Assembly (NCBI GenBank): GCA_963755085.1
Contig: CAVWIN010000025.1
Location: forward strand, 83,211 to 147,210
Origin: JACVRM01 sp963755085
Lineage (GTDB): Bacteria > Actinomycetota > Thermoleophilia > Gaiellales > Gaiellaceae
Direction: 5' to 3'
DNA: 64,000 nt
The notes under the pieces were generated by a model. It made no database searches, had not been told where the DNA came from, and saw only the letters and a program-made list of their open reading frames with translations. How positions within the stretch are numbered: the first letter of the stretch is position 1; each line of letters begins with the position of its first letter. Both the position numbers and the translations under genes were made by a program. This document shows positions 34,675 through 44,811 of this stretch, one piece after another.

Positions 34675-37491
34675 ATGACGGAGGCGCTCGAGATCCGGCT
34701 GCTCGGGCCGTTCGAGGCCGTCGTCGACGGGCGTCAGGCCCACGTGACCGGGGCGAAGCAGGAGGCGCTGCTCGCGGCGCTTGCGCTCAACGTCGGCCGG
34801 TTGGTCACGGTGGACACGCTCGTCGACGCGCTCTGGGGCGCCGAGCTGCCGACCGCGCCGCGCAACGCGCTGCAGCAGCACGTGGTTCGGCTCCGCACCG
34901 CTCTGGGCCACGAGTCGATCGCCGCCACGCCGGAGGGCTACGTGCTCGCGGAGGCAGGCGTCGACGCGCGGGAATTCGAAGCCCTTGTCAGCCAGGCTCG
35001 CGCGGCGCTCCGCGACGCCGACGCGAGCACGGCTGCGGAACTGCTCGATCGCGCACTGGCCCTCTGGCGCGGCACCGCCCTCCAGGGGCTGCCCGACTCA
35101 ACGTGGGCGACCGCGGAGTCCCGCCGTCTCGAGACCCTGCGCGTGGACGCCCTCGAGGAGCAGTTCGAGGCGGCGCTGGCGCTCGGCGAGCACCTGGAGC
35201 TCGTGGCGCGCATCCCGCGGGCGCTTGCCGATAGCCCCTATCGCGAGCGGCTCTGGGGGCAGCTGATGGTCGCCCTCTACCGCAGCGGACGGCAGGCCGA
35301 TGCGCTCGAGACGTTCCAGGAGGCGCGCCGCGTCCTCTCCGAGGAGCTCGGCCTCGACCCTGGGCCGGAGCTCCAGCGGGTGCAGGCGGCGATCCTCTCG
35401 CAGGACCCGGCGGTGGCCACTGTGCCCGTCTTCGCCCGGCGCCGCGGCAACCTGCCCGCGCCCGTCACGTCCTTCGTCGACCGCGAACGTGACCTCGCCG
35501 ACGTGCTCGCGCTGCTCGAGGGCCGTCGGCTCGTGACGCTCACAGGCCCGCCAGGCGTTGGAAAGAGCCGGCTCGCACTCGAAGCCGCACGCTCGCTCGA
35601 GCCCGGCGTCCCGGACGGGATCTGGCTGATCGACCTGATGCGCGCCGGCGATCCTGCGGACGTCGCCAGGCTCGTGGCCGAGGCGCTCGACGCCGGCGGC
35701 GGCACCGCGCTCGAGCGGGTCACCGGCCGGCTCCGCGCCTCGCGCGCCGTCCTCGTGCTCGACGGCTGCGAGCACGTCGTGGAGGAGGCGGCGCGCGTGA
35801 CGGCCACGATGCTCGCCGAATGCCCGGGCGTCCGCGTGATCGCGACGAGCCGCGAGGTGCTCCACCTCGCCGGCGAGGCGCAGGTGCGGCTCGCGCCGCT
35901 CGACGCTACCTCGGCTGCAGTGGAGCTCTTCGCCGAGCGGGCGCACGCAGCGCGGCCCGGGCTCGACCTGACCGGCGATGCCGACCGCCTCGTGGCCGAC
36001 ATCTGCCGCCGTGTCGACGGCCTGCCGCTCGCCATCGAGCTGGCGGCGGCCCGCGTGAACGCCCTCGGCCTCCCCGAGATCGTCTCCTCGCTCGACCGCC
36101 GCTTCGCGCTCCTCGAGGGCGCTCCGCCCGTTTCCGAGGAGCGCCGCGCGCTCGAGGCGCTCGTGGCCTGGAGCTACGACCTCCTGCACGCCGACGAGAA
36201 GACGCTGCTCCACCAGCTCGCCGTGCACCGTGGCGGCGCCTCGCTGTCTGCGCTGGTGGCGGCGGCCGCCGAGCATAGCCTGGACGAGACAACCGCGATG
36301 CACCTCGTGCGGGCACTCGTCGACAAGTCCGTCGTCACGGCGACCTTCCCGGGCGGCAATGCGCGCTACGACCTCCTCGCCACGGTCCGCGAGTACGCGC
36401 TCGAGCGGCTCGCGGAGAGCGGCGGGCTTGACGCAGCCCGCCGGGCGCACGCCGAGTACTTCGTCGCTCTCGCCGACGCGGCGCGGGACGACCTCCGCGG
36501 TCCAGGCTGGCTCGCGTCGCTCACGCGCCTACAGCTCGAGAAGGACAACTTCTGGGCCGCGCTCGCGTACGCGCGTGAATGCGACCCCGACGGCGCCGTC
36601 CGGCTCGGCGCCGCGCTGGGCTGGTACTTCGCGCTCGCCGAGCACGTCTCGGACGGGCGGCGCTTCCTCGAGGCTGCACTTGTGTCGGCGCCCGAGTCCG
36701 CGCCGCCCGCGCTCCTGATCGAGCTCCTCGCGAACCTCTGCTACCTGGCGACGGAGGAGGGCGACCTGGACGCCGCGGTCGAGGCGGGCGAACGCGCGCT
36801 GTCAATCGGTGCGCCCGGCGCCGCCCCCGACGAGACGGCTATGGCCCAGCTGACCATGTCGCTCGCGCTGGCGCAGGCGGGCGACCGCGTGCGGGCGGCC
36901 GGGCTTGCTGAGGACTCGATCAGGACATTCGAGGCCCAAGGCGACCACTGGGGCTCTGCCGCCGCCCACCTGGTGGGCGCAATCGGCGCGGCCGCCGCGG
37001 GCGACGTCGACCGCGTTGCCGCGGCGACGGCCGTCGTCTCGAGCCACGCAGCGGCGATCGGCTACGAGGCGTTCATGGTGCCGGCCGCACTGCTCGAGGC
37101 ATGGCTGGCCGGGCAGCGCGGCGACACCGGCGCCGCCGAGGACGCGTACCGCCGTGCGCTGGAGCTCTCCGAGCGCGTCGGGTTCGCGGATCACGCGTCG
37201 TTCGCGCTCGCCGGGCTCGGCTCCGCCGCGCATGCGCGCGGCGACCTCGACGAGGCCGCGGCGTTCCTGCGGCGGGCACTCGAGGTCGCCGAGGGGGCGT
37301 CGCTGGCGTGGCTTGCCGCGCTCGCGCGCGCGCGGCTGGTCCGCGTGCTCGAGGCGTGCGGCGAGGCCGACGCTGCGGAGATGCTCGCCCGGAGCGCGTC
37401 CGTGGCCGGCTCCGCGCCGCATCACGGCCGTGAGGCGCTCTTCGGCGCGCTCGCGGAAGACCCGGCCGACGCCGGCGTGCCCCGGACGTAA
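34675..37491 (+). CDS. AfsR/SARP-type transcriptional regulator (BTAD-NB-ARC-TPR)
   Basis: This 938-residue regulator starts with an OmpR-type winged helix (IRLLGPFEAVVDG ... LVDALWGAELP). A bacterial transcriptional activator domain follows (VDAREFEALVSQARAAL to RVLSEELGLDPGPELQ). Then come an NB-ARC/STAND ATPase (GPPGVGKSR, VLVLDGCEHVV, VRVIATSREVL, GLPLAIELAAARV) and about 350 residues of TPR-like helices. Such proteins switch on secondary metabolism or stress genes when the ATPase is triggered. ATG 34675 begins the wHTH; GTG 34654 is possible. The next genes on the strand encode a coiled-coil and an HdeD-like protein, possible targets. The inducer is unknown. Confidence 0.92.
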   Translation: MTEALEIRLLGPFEAVVDGRQAHVTGAKQEALLAALALNVGRLVTVDTLVDALWGAELPTAPRNALQQHVVRLRTALGHESIAATPEGYVLAEAGVDAREFEALVSQARAALRDADASTAAELLDRALALWRGTALQGLPDSTWATAESRRLETLRVDALEEQFEAALALGEHLELVARIPRALADSPYRERLWGQLMVALYRSGRQADALETFQEARRVLSEELGLDPGPELQRVQAAILSQDPAVATVPVFARRRGNLPAPVTSFVDRERDLADVLALLEGRRLVTLTGPPGVGKSRLALEAARSLEPGVPDGIWLIDLMRAGDPADVARLVAEALDAGGGTALERVTGRLRASRAVLVLDGCEHVVEEAARVTATMLAECPGVRVIATSREVLHLAGEAQVRLAPLDATSAAVELFAERAHAARPGLDLTGDADRLVADICRRVDGLPLAIELAAARVNALGLPEIVSSLDRRFALLEGAPPVSEERRALEALVAWSYDLLHADEKTLLHQLAVHRGGASLSALVAAAAEHSLDETTAMHLVRALVDKSVVTATFPGGNARYDLLATVREYALERLAESGGLDAARRAHAEYFVALADAARDDLRGPGWLASLTRLQLEKDNFWAALAYARECDPDGAVRLGAALGWYFALAEHVSDGRRFLEAALVSAPESAPPALLIELLANLCYLATEEGDLDAAVEAGERALSIGAPGAAPDETAMAQLTMSLALAQAGDRVRAAGLAEDSIRTFEAQGDHWGSAAAHLVGAIGAAAAGDVDRVAAATAVVSSHAAAIGYEAFMVPAALLEAWLAGQRGDTGAAEDAYRRALELSERVGFADHASFALAGLGSAAHARGDLDEAAAFLRRALEVAEGASLAWLAALARARLVRVLEACGEADAAEMLARSASVAGSAPHHGREALFGALAEDPADAGVPRT

Positions 37492-37583
37492 CAGCGGCGC
37501 GTCCGCGCGGTGTCAGCGGCGTGAAAGCCGTGCGCGCGAGCCTGGACACGTCCAGAGCACACGACATGAAAAGGAGGTCTTCC

Positions 37584-38117
37584 GTGCTCACCGTGTCCAC
37601 CCACGAACGACTGGCGGAGATGCGCCGTCAGATCGACGAGCTCGAGGCGAACGCCCGGCCTGGCACAGCCGGAGCGCAGCCGCGGATCCAGCGTCAGCTC
37701 GACGCGCTCCGCCGGCAAGAGGCGGCCGCGCGTGCGGTCGCACGCGGCGGAGAGGACGCGTTCGAGGAGAAGTTCGAGGAGTTCGAGGCGAGGCTCCGCG
37801 TCGCGCGGAGCGCGCTCGCCGCCGAACTTGCAGAGAGCCCGCGGGCGTTCGCGAATGCCCTCGAGGACGAGCTGGCGACGTGGGACGACTACGTCGAGCG
37901 GCTTCAGGCCCAGGTGGCGCTCCGTGCGGCCACCGCGCGCGCCCAGGCCGAGGCGGAGATCAGTGAGGTACGGCGGCGCCGGAACGACGTCGCCGCGCAG
38001 CTCGCGGATGTCCGCGCCGTCAACGGCGGCGCCTGGGACGAGCTCAGGGAGCAGGTCGCCGATGCGCGCGACCGGCTCGAGCAAACGGCCGACCAGGTGT
38101 CGGCCCGGTTCACGTGA
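37584..38117 (+). CDS. Coiled-coil protein, unknown function
   Basis: This 177-residue soluble protein is almost entirely helical, with heptad-like charged repeats (HERLAEMRRQIDELEANA, EEKFEEFEARLRVARSALAAEL, ELREQVADARDRLEQTADQV). No signal or membrane segment is present. GTG 37584 is set by a perfect AAGGAGG (37571-37577) six bases upstream, much stronger than the leaderless starts typical of the window, so high expression is likely. The HdeD-like gene follows 32 bp later with its own Shine-Dalgarno. I recognise no family. Confidence 0.7.
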   Translation: MLTVSTHERLAEMRRQIDELEANARPGTAGAQPRIQRQLDALRRQEAAARAVARGGEDAFEEKFEEFEARLRVARSALAAELAESPRAFANALEDELATWDDYVERLQAQVALRAATARAQAEAEISEVRRRRNDVAAQLADVRAVNGGAWDELREQVADARDRLEQTADQVSARFT

Positions 38118-38149
38118 TCGACCAACGACCAATCAGGGAGGTATCTGAC

Positions 38150-38764
38150 ATGTCCAGCATCATCCAGCAGGCACAGCAGTACGCAGGGACGCAGCTCAAG
38201 CAGGCGCGGTGGGCGCTCGGTCTCACCGGGGTGCTCTCGATCGTGTTCGGGATCGTCGTCCTCGTCTGGCCGAGCATCAGCCTCTACTCGCTCGTGCTCG
38301 TCTTCGGCGCGTTCGCGACGGCCCGCGGCATCGTCGGGCTCGTCGCCGCGATCCGCAGCGGACGTGGCGAAGGACAGGGCTGGCTCGTCGTCTCCAGCCT
38401 CGTGAGTCTCGCCGTCGGCGTCATCGTCCTCCTCGACACCGGCATGTCGGCCCTTGCGCTCCTCTATGTGATCGGCGCCTACGCTGTCGCGCTCGGAGTC
38501 ATCACCGTTGGCGGCGCGTTCTGGCTGCCCATGAAGGACGAGGACAAGCTCCTGATGGGGCTGACCGGCAGCGCCGCGATCCTCTTCGGGATCGTCATGT
38601 TCATCGCGCCCGGCGACGGCGCCCTCGTCCTGCTCGGGCTGATCGCCGCCTTCTCGCTCGTGCTCGGCATCGGCGAGCTGTCCGTCGCAATCGGCGGGCC
38701 GCGCCTGGTCGAGCGCGCCGCGACGCGGAACGTCAAGACCGCAACTCCGCAGGCGTCGCACTGA
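38150..38764 (+). CDS. HdeD-like membrane protein (DUF308)
   Basis: This 204-residue protein has six transmembrane helices in three repeated pairs. They show the DUF308/HdeD pattern of a glycine-rich helix ending FGIVVLVWPSIS, then LVLVFGAFATARGIVGLVAAI, then SLAVGVIVLL. HdeD in enterics is linked with acid resistance; in actinobacteria the role is unknown. The ATG is preceded by AGGGAGG. A strong terminator follows at 38775-38804, so the operon of coiled-coil plus HdeD-like genes ends here. Confidence 0.85.
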   Translation: MSSIIQQAQQYAGTQLKQARWALGLTGVLSIVFGIVVLVWPSISLYSLVLVFGAFATARGIVGLVAAIRSGRGEGQGWLVVSSLVSLAVGVIVLLDTGMSALALLYVIGAYAVALGVITVGGAFWLPMKDEDKLLMGLTGSAAILFGIVMFIAPGDGALVLLGLIAAFSLVLGIGELSVAIGGPRLVERAATRNVKTATPQASH

Positions 38765-38774
38765 TCCAGACGGC

Positions 38775-38804
38775 GCGTGCGCCCGGGTCGCCCCGGGCGC
38801 ACGC
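38775..38804 (+). terminator. Intrinsic terminator after the HdeD-like gene
   Basis: GCGTGCGCCCGGG (38775-38787) pairs perfectly with CCCGGGCGCACGC (38792-38804), with a four-base loop, followed by TTTCGTCTGTT. Confidence 0.75.
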
Positions 38805-38895
38805 TTTCGTCTGTTCATTCCAAGAGACCACGCCTACAGCATCAGCTCGTAGGCTTGAGTTCGGTCCGGGGTCGTGGGACGCTCCCCCTTGAGCG

Positions 38896-41800
38896 ATGCC
38901 TGACGTTCGGAGTGGCGCTGTCATCGCGCGCTTTCGCGTCGGCGCGCTGATCGGGTCGGGCGCAATGGGCGCCGTCTACGTAGCCGAGGACACTGGAGAA
39001 CGGCGAGCAGGTCGCTCTCAAGCTGCTCTCCGCGGATCTGGCGGACGACGAACGCTTTCGGCGGCGGTTTCTACGCGAGTCGGAGATCGCACGAACGCTC
39101 GACGATCCGCACGTCGTCCACGTGATCGAAGCCGGGGAGGACGACGGGACGCTCTACCTGGCCATGGCCTACATCGAAGGCGAGGACCTCCGCGCCGTGC
39201 TGCGGCGTGACGGCGCGCTCGACGCCGGACGCGCGGTCCGGATCGCCGCCCAGGTGGCGGACGCGCTCGACGTCGCGCACCGGGCCGGGCTCGTCCACCG
39301 GGACGTCAAGCCCGGCAACGTTCTCCTCACAGACGGACCGGACGGCGAGCACGCCTTCGTCTGCGACTTCGGCCTGGCGCGCCACGTCTCCTCGGTCAGC
39401 AGCCTGACGAACGATCGCGGCTTCGTCGGCACGATCGACTACGTCTCGCCCGAGCAGATCGAAGGCGGCGACATCGACGGCCGGGCTGACGTCTACTCAC
39501 TGGGCTGCCTGCTGTTCGAGTGCCTCGCCGGCGCCCCGCCGTTCGAGCGCGAGAGCGAGCTGTCGGTGGTCTTCGCGCACCTGAACGACCCGCCGCCGCT
39601 ACTCACCGACCACCGCGCCGACCTGCCCGCCGCGTTCGACGCCGTCTTCGCGACGGCGCTGGCCAAGTCGCGGGCCGACCGGTACTCGACCTGCGGCGAG
39701 CTCGTTCGCGCCGCCGAGGCAGCGCTCGAAGGACGCGTCTTCCGCCGTCGGCGACATCGCCGGATTGCGCTCCTCGCGCTGGCCGCTGCCGCGGTCGCCG
39801 CGCTCGCGGCCGGGGTCTTCGTCGCAACGCATGACTCGGGGAAGCCGGCAACCGAGCGGCCGACCCTGTCGCTCGAGCCGAATGCGGTGAACCTCGTCGA
39901 CGCGCGCACGCGCCGCGTCGTCAGCCGCATCCCTGTCGGCGTCCATGTGCCCGTCGCCGACACCGCCTGGGACATGGCGTTCACGCGAAACGCGGCCTGG
40001 GCGCTGCTCTGGAATGCGCAACGTCTCGTCCGCATCGATCTCGGCACGCACCGGCGGACGGCCGCCGTCAGCTTTCCGTGGCACCCGGGACGGCTGGCGG
40101 CGGCGGGCGGGTCGATCTGGGTCGCGGCGGATCTCGGCCCGGACATCTGGCGCGTCGACGCGAGCACGGCGAAGGTGACGCGGCGCATCCACCTGCCGGA
40201 AGGGGTGAGCGAGGGCGGGGTGGCCTATGGAGCCCGGTCACTCTGGCTCGCATCCGGCCCGGGCGTCGTCCGCGTCGATCCCGCAGACGGCCGCATTGAG
40301 CACAGGTTCCGGCTCCCCGGCATCTCGGGAAGCATGCGGCTCGTGTTCGCGAACGGCTTCCTCTGGGCCGCTCGCCCCGGCAACGGCGTGGTCGCGAAGA
40401 TCGACCCCGCCGACAACCGGATCCTGAAGACGACGCCGCTGCACGGCTGGGTCAGCGACCTCGCTGTCGGCGGCGGGCGGATCTGGGTCTCGATCATCCC
40501 CGACGACAAGGTCTACGAGCTCAGTCCCGACGATCTGAGCGTCCAGAGCGTCGCCCCGCTCGGGCGCGATCCCGAGCGGATCTCGTTCGGCGGCGGCGAG
40601 TTGTGGAGCGCCAATCCGGGCACAGCGAGCATCACGCGGCTCGACGAGGTGTCGCAGAGCCGCCAGACGCTCACCGCGGGCGCCGAGCCGGCCACGGCCG
40701 CGTACCACGACGGCCTCGTCTGGGTCGGCGCCGCATCCCCGCTGCCCCCGCTGCCGCCCATCTCGGGTCAGGAGCTGCGGATCGCCGGCAGCGGCACCAC
40801 CTTCGACCCGGTGTCCGGCGAGCTCTTCAACGAGCAGGCGCTCTACGCCACCTGCGCGAACCTGCTCGACTACCCGGACGCCGCCGGTGCGGCCGGAGCG
40901 CGGCTGCAGCCCGAGATCGCAGCCGCAATGCCGGCCGTCTCGAACGGCGGCCGCACGTACACGTTCCGCGTGCGTCAGGGCTTCCGCTTCTCGCCGCCTT
41001 CCAACGAGCCGGTCACGGCCGCGACGTTCAAGCACACGATCGAGCGGGAGCTCGCGAGCCCGCAGGGTGACACCTACGCCTCGGACATCGTCGGCGCGGC
41101 CGCGTTCCGAGCGCGCAGTGCGTCGCACGTCGCCGGGATCACCGCGCGGGGAAACCGGCTCTCGATCACGCTCAAGAAGCCGACAGGCGACTTCCTGACG
41201 CGCCTCTCGATGCCGCGCTTCTGCCCGGTGCCGCTGTCCGTGCCCGTCCACGGCGGCGAGATCACCCGTCCGCTTCCGTCCGCCGGTCCGTACTACCTCG
41301 CCTCCGACGATGGCGGGCGTGCGGTGCTCGAGCGCAATCCGAACTACCACGGCGCGCGGCCCCGACGGTCGGTGCGCATCGTCTACGACGAGAACCTCGG
41401 CGACCAGGAGGGCCTCGTGCTCGCCGACCAGGGGAGCGTCGACCTCCTGCCGGCGTCGATCACGGGCACGCCTCTCCTCGAGCCGGGCGGCATCGTCGAC
41501 CGCCGCACACGGAGCTCACAGGCGCTCGCGCGCCGCTACCACGTCTACCAGGCGCCGATCGTCGACTACCTCGTCTTCAACACGCGGCGCCCGCTGTTCC
41601 GCGACGTCCGGCTGCGGCGTGCGGTCGACGAGTCGATCGACCGCACCGCGCTCGCGGCGGCATTCGGCGACCACGCCGCCGACCGCATCGTCCCGCCCGC
41701 CGTCTACGGCTATACCGCGGGGCGGATCTACCCGCTGCGCCCGGATGTCGCCGCCGCCCGCCGCCTCGCCGGCGATCACGCCCGGCACGCGGTCATCTAC

Positions 41801-42256
41801 GTCTGCGCCGATCCGCGCGAGCGCACGCTCGCCGACATCCTGCGCAGGAACCTGGCCGCGATTCGCATGTCGCTGGCGGTCACCGAAGACGACAACTGCT
41901 CCGCTCACGGAAGCGAGCGCGCCGACCTCGCGATCGTCAGCGGCATGATGTCCGAGGAGCGCGACCCGAGCGCTTTCCTCGACCGGGCCTTGGGACAGGC
42001 GCTCTACGGCGAGCCGCCGCCGCCCGGGCCGTGGAACACTCCGTCGTTCATACGGCGGCTCGGCCAGGCGCAGGCGTTGACGGGGTCGGCCCGCGCGACG
42101 GCGTACCGGCGGCTCACCGACGAGCTCACCCGCATAGGGCCGCTCGCAGTGTTCGGGAGCTGGGTCTGGTCGGAGTACTTCTCGCCGAACCTGGGCTGCA
42201 AGATCTTCCAGGCGCACTACGGGGTCGTCGACCTCGGCGCGATCTGCAAGACCTAG
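38896..42256 (+). CDS. Ser/Thr kinase fused to propeller and solute-binding (SBP_bac_5) domains; one frameshift
   Basis: This is a receptor-like protein of about 1,120 residues. The cytoplasmic kinase has VGALIGSGAMGAVYVAED (P-loop), VALKLL, HRDVKPGNVLLT (catalytic loop), CDFGLARH and SPEQIEGG. A single transmembrane helix (IALLALAAAAVAALAAGVFVA) leads to an extracellular beta-propeller of about 290 residues, then about 480 residues resembling oligopeptide ABC substrate-binding proteins (TYTFRVRQGFRFSPP, SAGPYYLAS, LVFNTRRPLFRDVRLRRAVDESIDR). The frame breaks at about 38992: AED is followed in another frame by LENGEQVALKLL, so the ATP-loop exon-length segment is separated from the rest. Without the shift, it should phosphorylate targets on binding an external ligand. 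It is convergent with a BTAD regulator. Confidence 0.85.
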
Positions 42257-43734
42257 CCTGCAAGCGACCAGCTGAACCGGGTTCTGCTCTCGCGCGGGGC
42301 GAGCATGCCGGGGCGCGGGCCGGCATGGACGAGCACGAGCGCGCGGATGCTGCCTGCCAGCGGTGTGCGCATGCCCGCCACGACGAGGCTCGCCGGCGCG
42401 ACCGCTTCGACGAGCGCGTGCTCCGTCGCATCAGCGAGCACCGGGTCGGCGACGACGCCGGCGACCCGCTGCACGGCGATCGAGGCGTTCGCCAGCAGGC
42501 GGCTCGCGTCGCGGCGGCCGCTCGAGGCGCGGGTGCCGACCAGCCGGATCGGCACGTCTGCGGCAGCGGCGAGACCCGCAGCGAGCTCCAGAGCTGCCCA
42601 GTCGTGCTGCGTGCCACCGAACGGCACGAACACGCCGTCGCCGCCGGTCCAGTCCACCTCCGGGCCCGTCACGATCCCGACGTCCGCGGGCGACCGCTCG
42701 AGGAGCTCCCGATCCGCAGCGGGCGAGACCAGCACCAGCCGGACGCCCCAGCCGCCCGCAAGCCTGACGACGTCCGCTGCGGGCTCCGCGGTGGTGAACG
42801 CCGCGCCACGGGCGCCGAGCGCCCTCGACGTCGCGTTGACGGCTGCGGCCGCAGCCGGTAATCCGGCCTCGTCGTCGACGAGCCGCACCACGATCCGCTC
42901 CACCTCGGCCAGCGGCTCGAGAAGCGCGGAGAGCCGCGCGAGCGCGGCTTCGTCGGTCGCCGCCGCGAGCACCGCGCCTTCCGGCTGCGCCGCCGGCTCG
43001 AGCGCCAGGCCGGGATCCTGCCGCAGGATCCGGCGCTCGAGCTCCTGCAGCGCGGTTGTCGGCTCGATCGCGAACTCCGATACGAGCGCGTCGCGGGCGG
43101 CCCGATAGGCCCCGAGCGCATCGGTCTGGCGGCCCGATCGGTAGAGCGCCAGCATGAGCTGCGCGCGGAACCGCTCGTATAGCGGATGCTCCGCGACGAG
43201 CTGCTCGAGCTCGCCGACGAGCTCCGCGTGGCGCCCGAGCGCCAGGTCGGCGTCGATCCGCTGCTCGACGGCGGCGACGCGCAGCTCCTCGAGGCGCTCG
43301 ATCGCCGGCTGTGCGAACGACTCGTAGCGAAGGTCGGCGAGCGCCGGGCCACGCCAGAGCCCGAGTGCGGTGCGGAGCAGCTCCGCGGCACGCCGCGGGT
43401 CCGCGTCGGCCGCATCCCCTGCGAGCCGCTCGAAGGCGAGCAGATCGAGCTGGGCGTGTCCGATGTGGGCGACGTAGCCCGGCGAGCGCGTCTCGATCGC
43501 CTCCGCCAGCCCAGGCTGCTTGCGGAGGTCGGAGATATGCCGCTGCACCTGCTTGACGGCGCTCACCGGGGGCTTACCGGCGTAGAGATCGTCGGCGAGC
43601 CGGTCGATCGGAACCACCCGGTTCGCGTTCAGGAGCAGGATCGCGAGCGTCGCCCGCTGCTTCGGCCCGCCGAGCCGCATCGGGCCGCGCTCGTCGGCGA
43701 CCTCGAGCGGCCCCAGGATCCGGAACTCGAGCAA
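42253..43734 (-). CDS. BTAD transcriptional regulator with C-terminal USP-like domain
   Basis: This is a 493-residue regulator. An OmpR-type winged helix (MLEFRILGPLEVADERG to VQRHISDLRKQPG) is followed by a BTAD region (LDLLAFERLAGDAADADPRR, YRAARDALVSEFAIEPTTAL). About 240 residues then resemble tandem universal-stress-like folds, with FVPFGGTQHDWAALELAA and DASRLLANASIAVQRVAGV. I know this second module from Thermoleophilia-type regulators only by resemblance. It has no ATPase or TPR part, unlike the regulator at 34.7 kb. The start is TTG 43734. Its stop overlaps the kinase stop by three bases, so the two genes share a 3' end. Confidence 0.85.
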   Translation of the reverse strand: MLEFRILGPLEVADERGPMRLGGPKQRATLAILLLNANRVVPIDRLADDLYAGKPPVSAVKQVQRHISDLRKQPGLAEAIETRSPGYVAHIGHAQLDLLAFERLAGDAADADPRRAAELLRTALGLWRGPALADLRYESFAQPAIERLEELRVAAVEQRIDADLALGRHAELVGELEQLVAEHPLYERFRAQLMLALYRSGRQTDALGAYRAARDALVSEFAIEPTTALQELERRILRQDPGLALEPAAQPEGAVLAAATDEAALARLSALLEPLAEVERIVVRLVDDEAGLPAAAAAVNATSRALGARGAAFTTAEPAADVVRLAGGWGVRLVLVSPAADRELLERSPADVGIVTGPEVDWTGGDGVFVPFGGTQHDWAALELAAGLAAAADVPIRLVGTRASSGRRDASRLLANASIAVQRVAGVVADPVLADATEHALVEAVAPASLVVAGMRTPLAGSIRALVLVHAGPRPGMLAPRESRTRFSWSLAG

Positions 43735-43823
43735 CCCGGCCGCGGACCGTACCCGTTCGATACCGGATCGGGACCGCGCCGCCCGACCATCGGGCCGTTC
43801 GGCAAATCGAGAGAGGAGCAGTG

Positions 43824-44774
43824 ATGCGCAAGCTGCTGATGCTCTGCGTGATTGCGGTGGCCGCAGTCGTCGCCGTCGTTCCGGCGGCCGCGACGCACCC
43901 GGCCGCGAACGGGCGGATCGCGTTCGACCGCGGGGACCCGGTGCTACAGGACGACGTGGTCTACACGGTCAACCCGGACGGCAGCGGGCTGCGCCGGCTG
44001 CTCGACCACGCGGAGCAGCCGCACTGGGCCCCGGACGGCGTGCACCTGATCGCCTTCCCGCACGACGCCGACAACGTCGAGGGCCGCATCGTCGACACCC
44101 GGACGGGGACGTACAGGGATCTGCCGGCGACCGACCCGTCGGTCTTCATCCCGTGCGGCGTCTGGTCGCCGGACGGCGGACGGCTCGCCTGCAGCGGCTA
44201 CTCCGACGTACCCGAGCGAAACGGGATCTATCTCGTGAGCTCCCTCGACGGGCACGTCATCCATCAGGTGACGACGAACACCATGACTGAGGACGATCCG
44301 GGGAGCTTCTCGCCGACCGGTGCCCGCCTGGTCTTCATGCGCGCGGGCTCCGACGGGCCGGACACGCTCGACGTCGTCCAGCTCTGGGGCTCGAACCGGG
44401 TCGACCAGATCACGCCTCCCGGCCTGTTCATCGCGGGGTTCAGCGGTGACTGGTCGCCCCACGGGAACGAGATCATCTTCGGTGCGAAGTGGCCGGATGC
44501 GCCGCGGTTCTCGATCTACGCGGTCCACTCGGACGGCTCGGGGCTGCGCGAGATCCCGATCGCGGAGTGCGGAACGGCGGCCGCGGGCTGCTTCCAGCCG
44601 CGTTGGTCGCCGGACGGGACGAAGATCGTGTTCACGCGCTTCTCGCCGGCGAGCGGCAGGAGCATCTACACGGTCGACGCCGCCGGCGGCCAGCCGACGC
44701 CGGTGACGTCGGGCGACGGATCCGACGCGGTTCCCGACTGGGGCGCCGCGCCTGGATCGAGCCAGTTCCGCTAG
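43824..44774 (+). CDS. Secreted TolB-like beta-propeller protein
   Basis: This 316-residue exported protein has a signal peptide (LLMLCVIAVAAVVAVVPAAA) and TolB/WD40-like (PD40) repeats such as VYTVNPDGSGLRRL, VWSPDGGRLAC, DWSPHGNEIIFGAKW and RWSPDGTKIVFTRF, making a six-bladed propeller. It probably binds ligand or protein outside the membrane; no catalytic residues are evident. The ATG is preceded by GAGAGGAG. It is divergent from the BTAD regulator with about 90 bp between starts, and so could be its target or part of the same sensing cluster. No Tol-Pal genes are nearby. Confidence 0.82.
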   Translation: MRKLLMLCVIAVAAVVAVVPAAATHPAANGRIAFDRGDPVLQDDVVYTVNPDGSGLRRLLDHAEQPHWAPDGVHLIAFPHDADNVEGRIVDTRTGTYRDLPATDPSVFIPCGVWSPDGGRLACSGYSDVPERNGIYLVSSLDGHVIHQVTTNTMTEDDPGSFSPTGARLVFMRAGSDGPDTLDVVQLWGSNRVDQITPPGLFIAGFSGDWSPHGNEIIFGAKWPDAPRFSIYAVHSDGSGLREIPIAECGTAAAGCFQPRWSPDGTKIVFTRFSPASGRSIYTVDAAGGQPTPVTSGDGSDAVPDWGAAPGSSQFR

Positions 44775-44784
44775 TCGGGCGCGA

Positions 44785-44811
44785 GGGGGAGGCTCGGATC
44801 GAGCCTCCCCC
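44785..44811. terminator. Bidirectional terminator
   Basis: GGGGGAGGCTC (44785-44795) and GAGCCTCCCCC (44801-44811) form a perfect 11-bp stem with a five-base loop, between the TolB-like gene and the convergent peptidase gene whose stop it touches. Confidence 0.75.
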
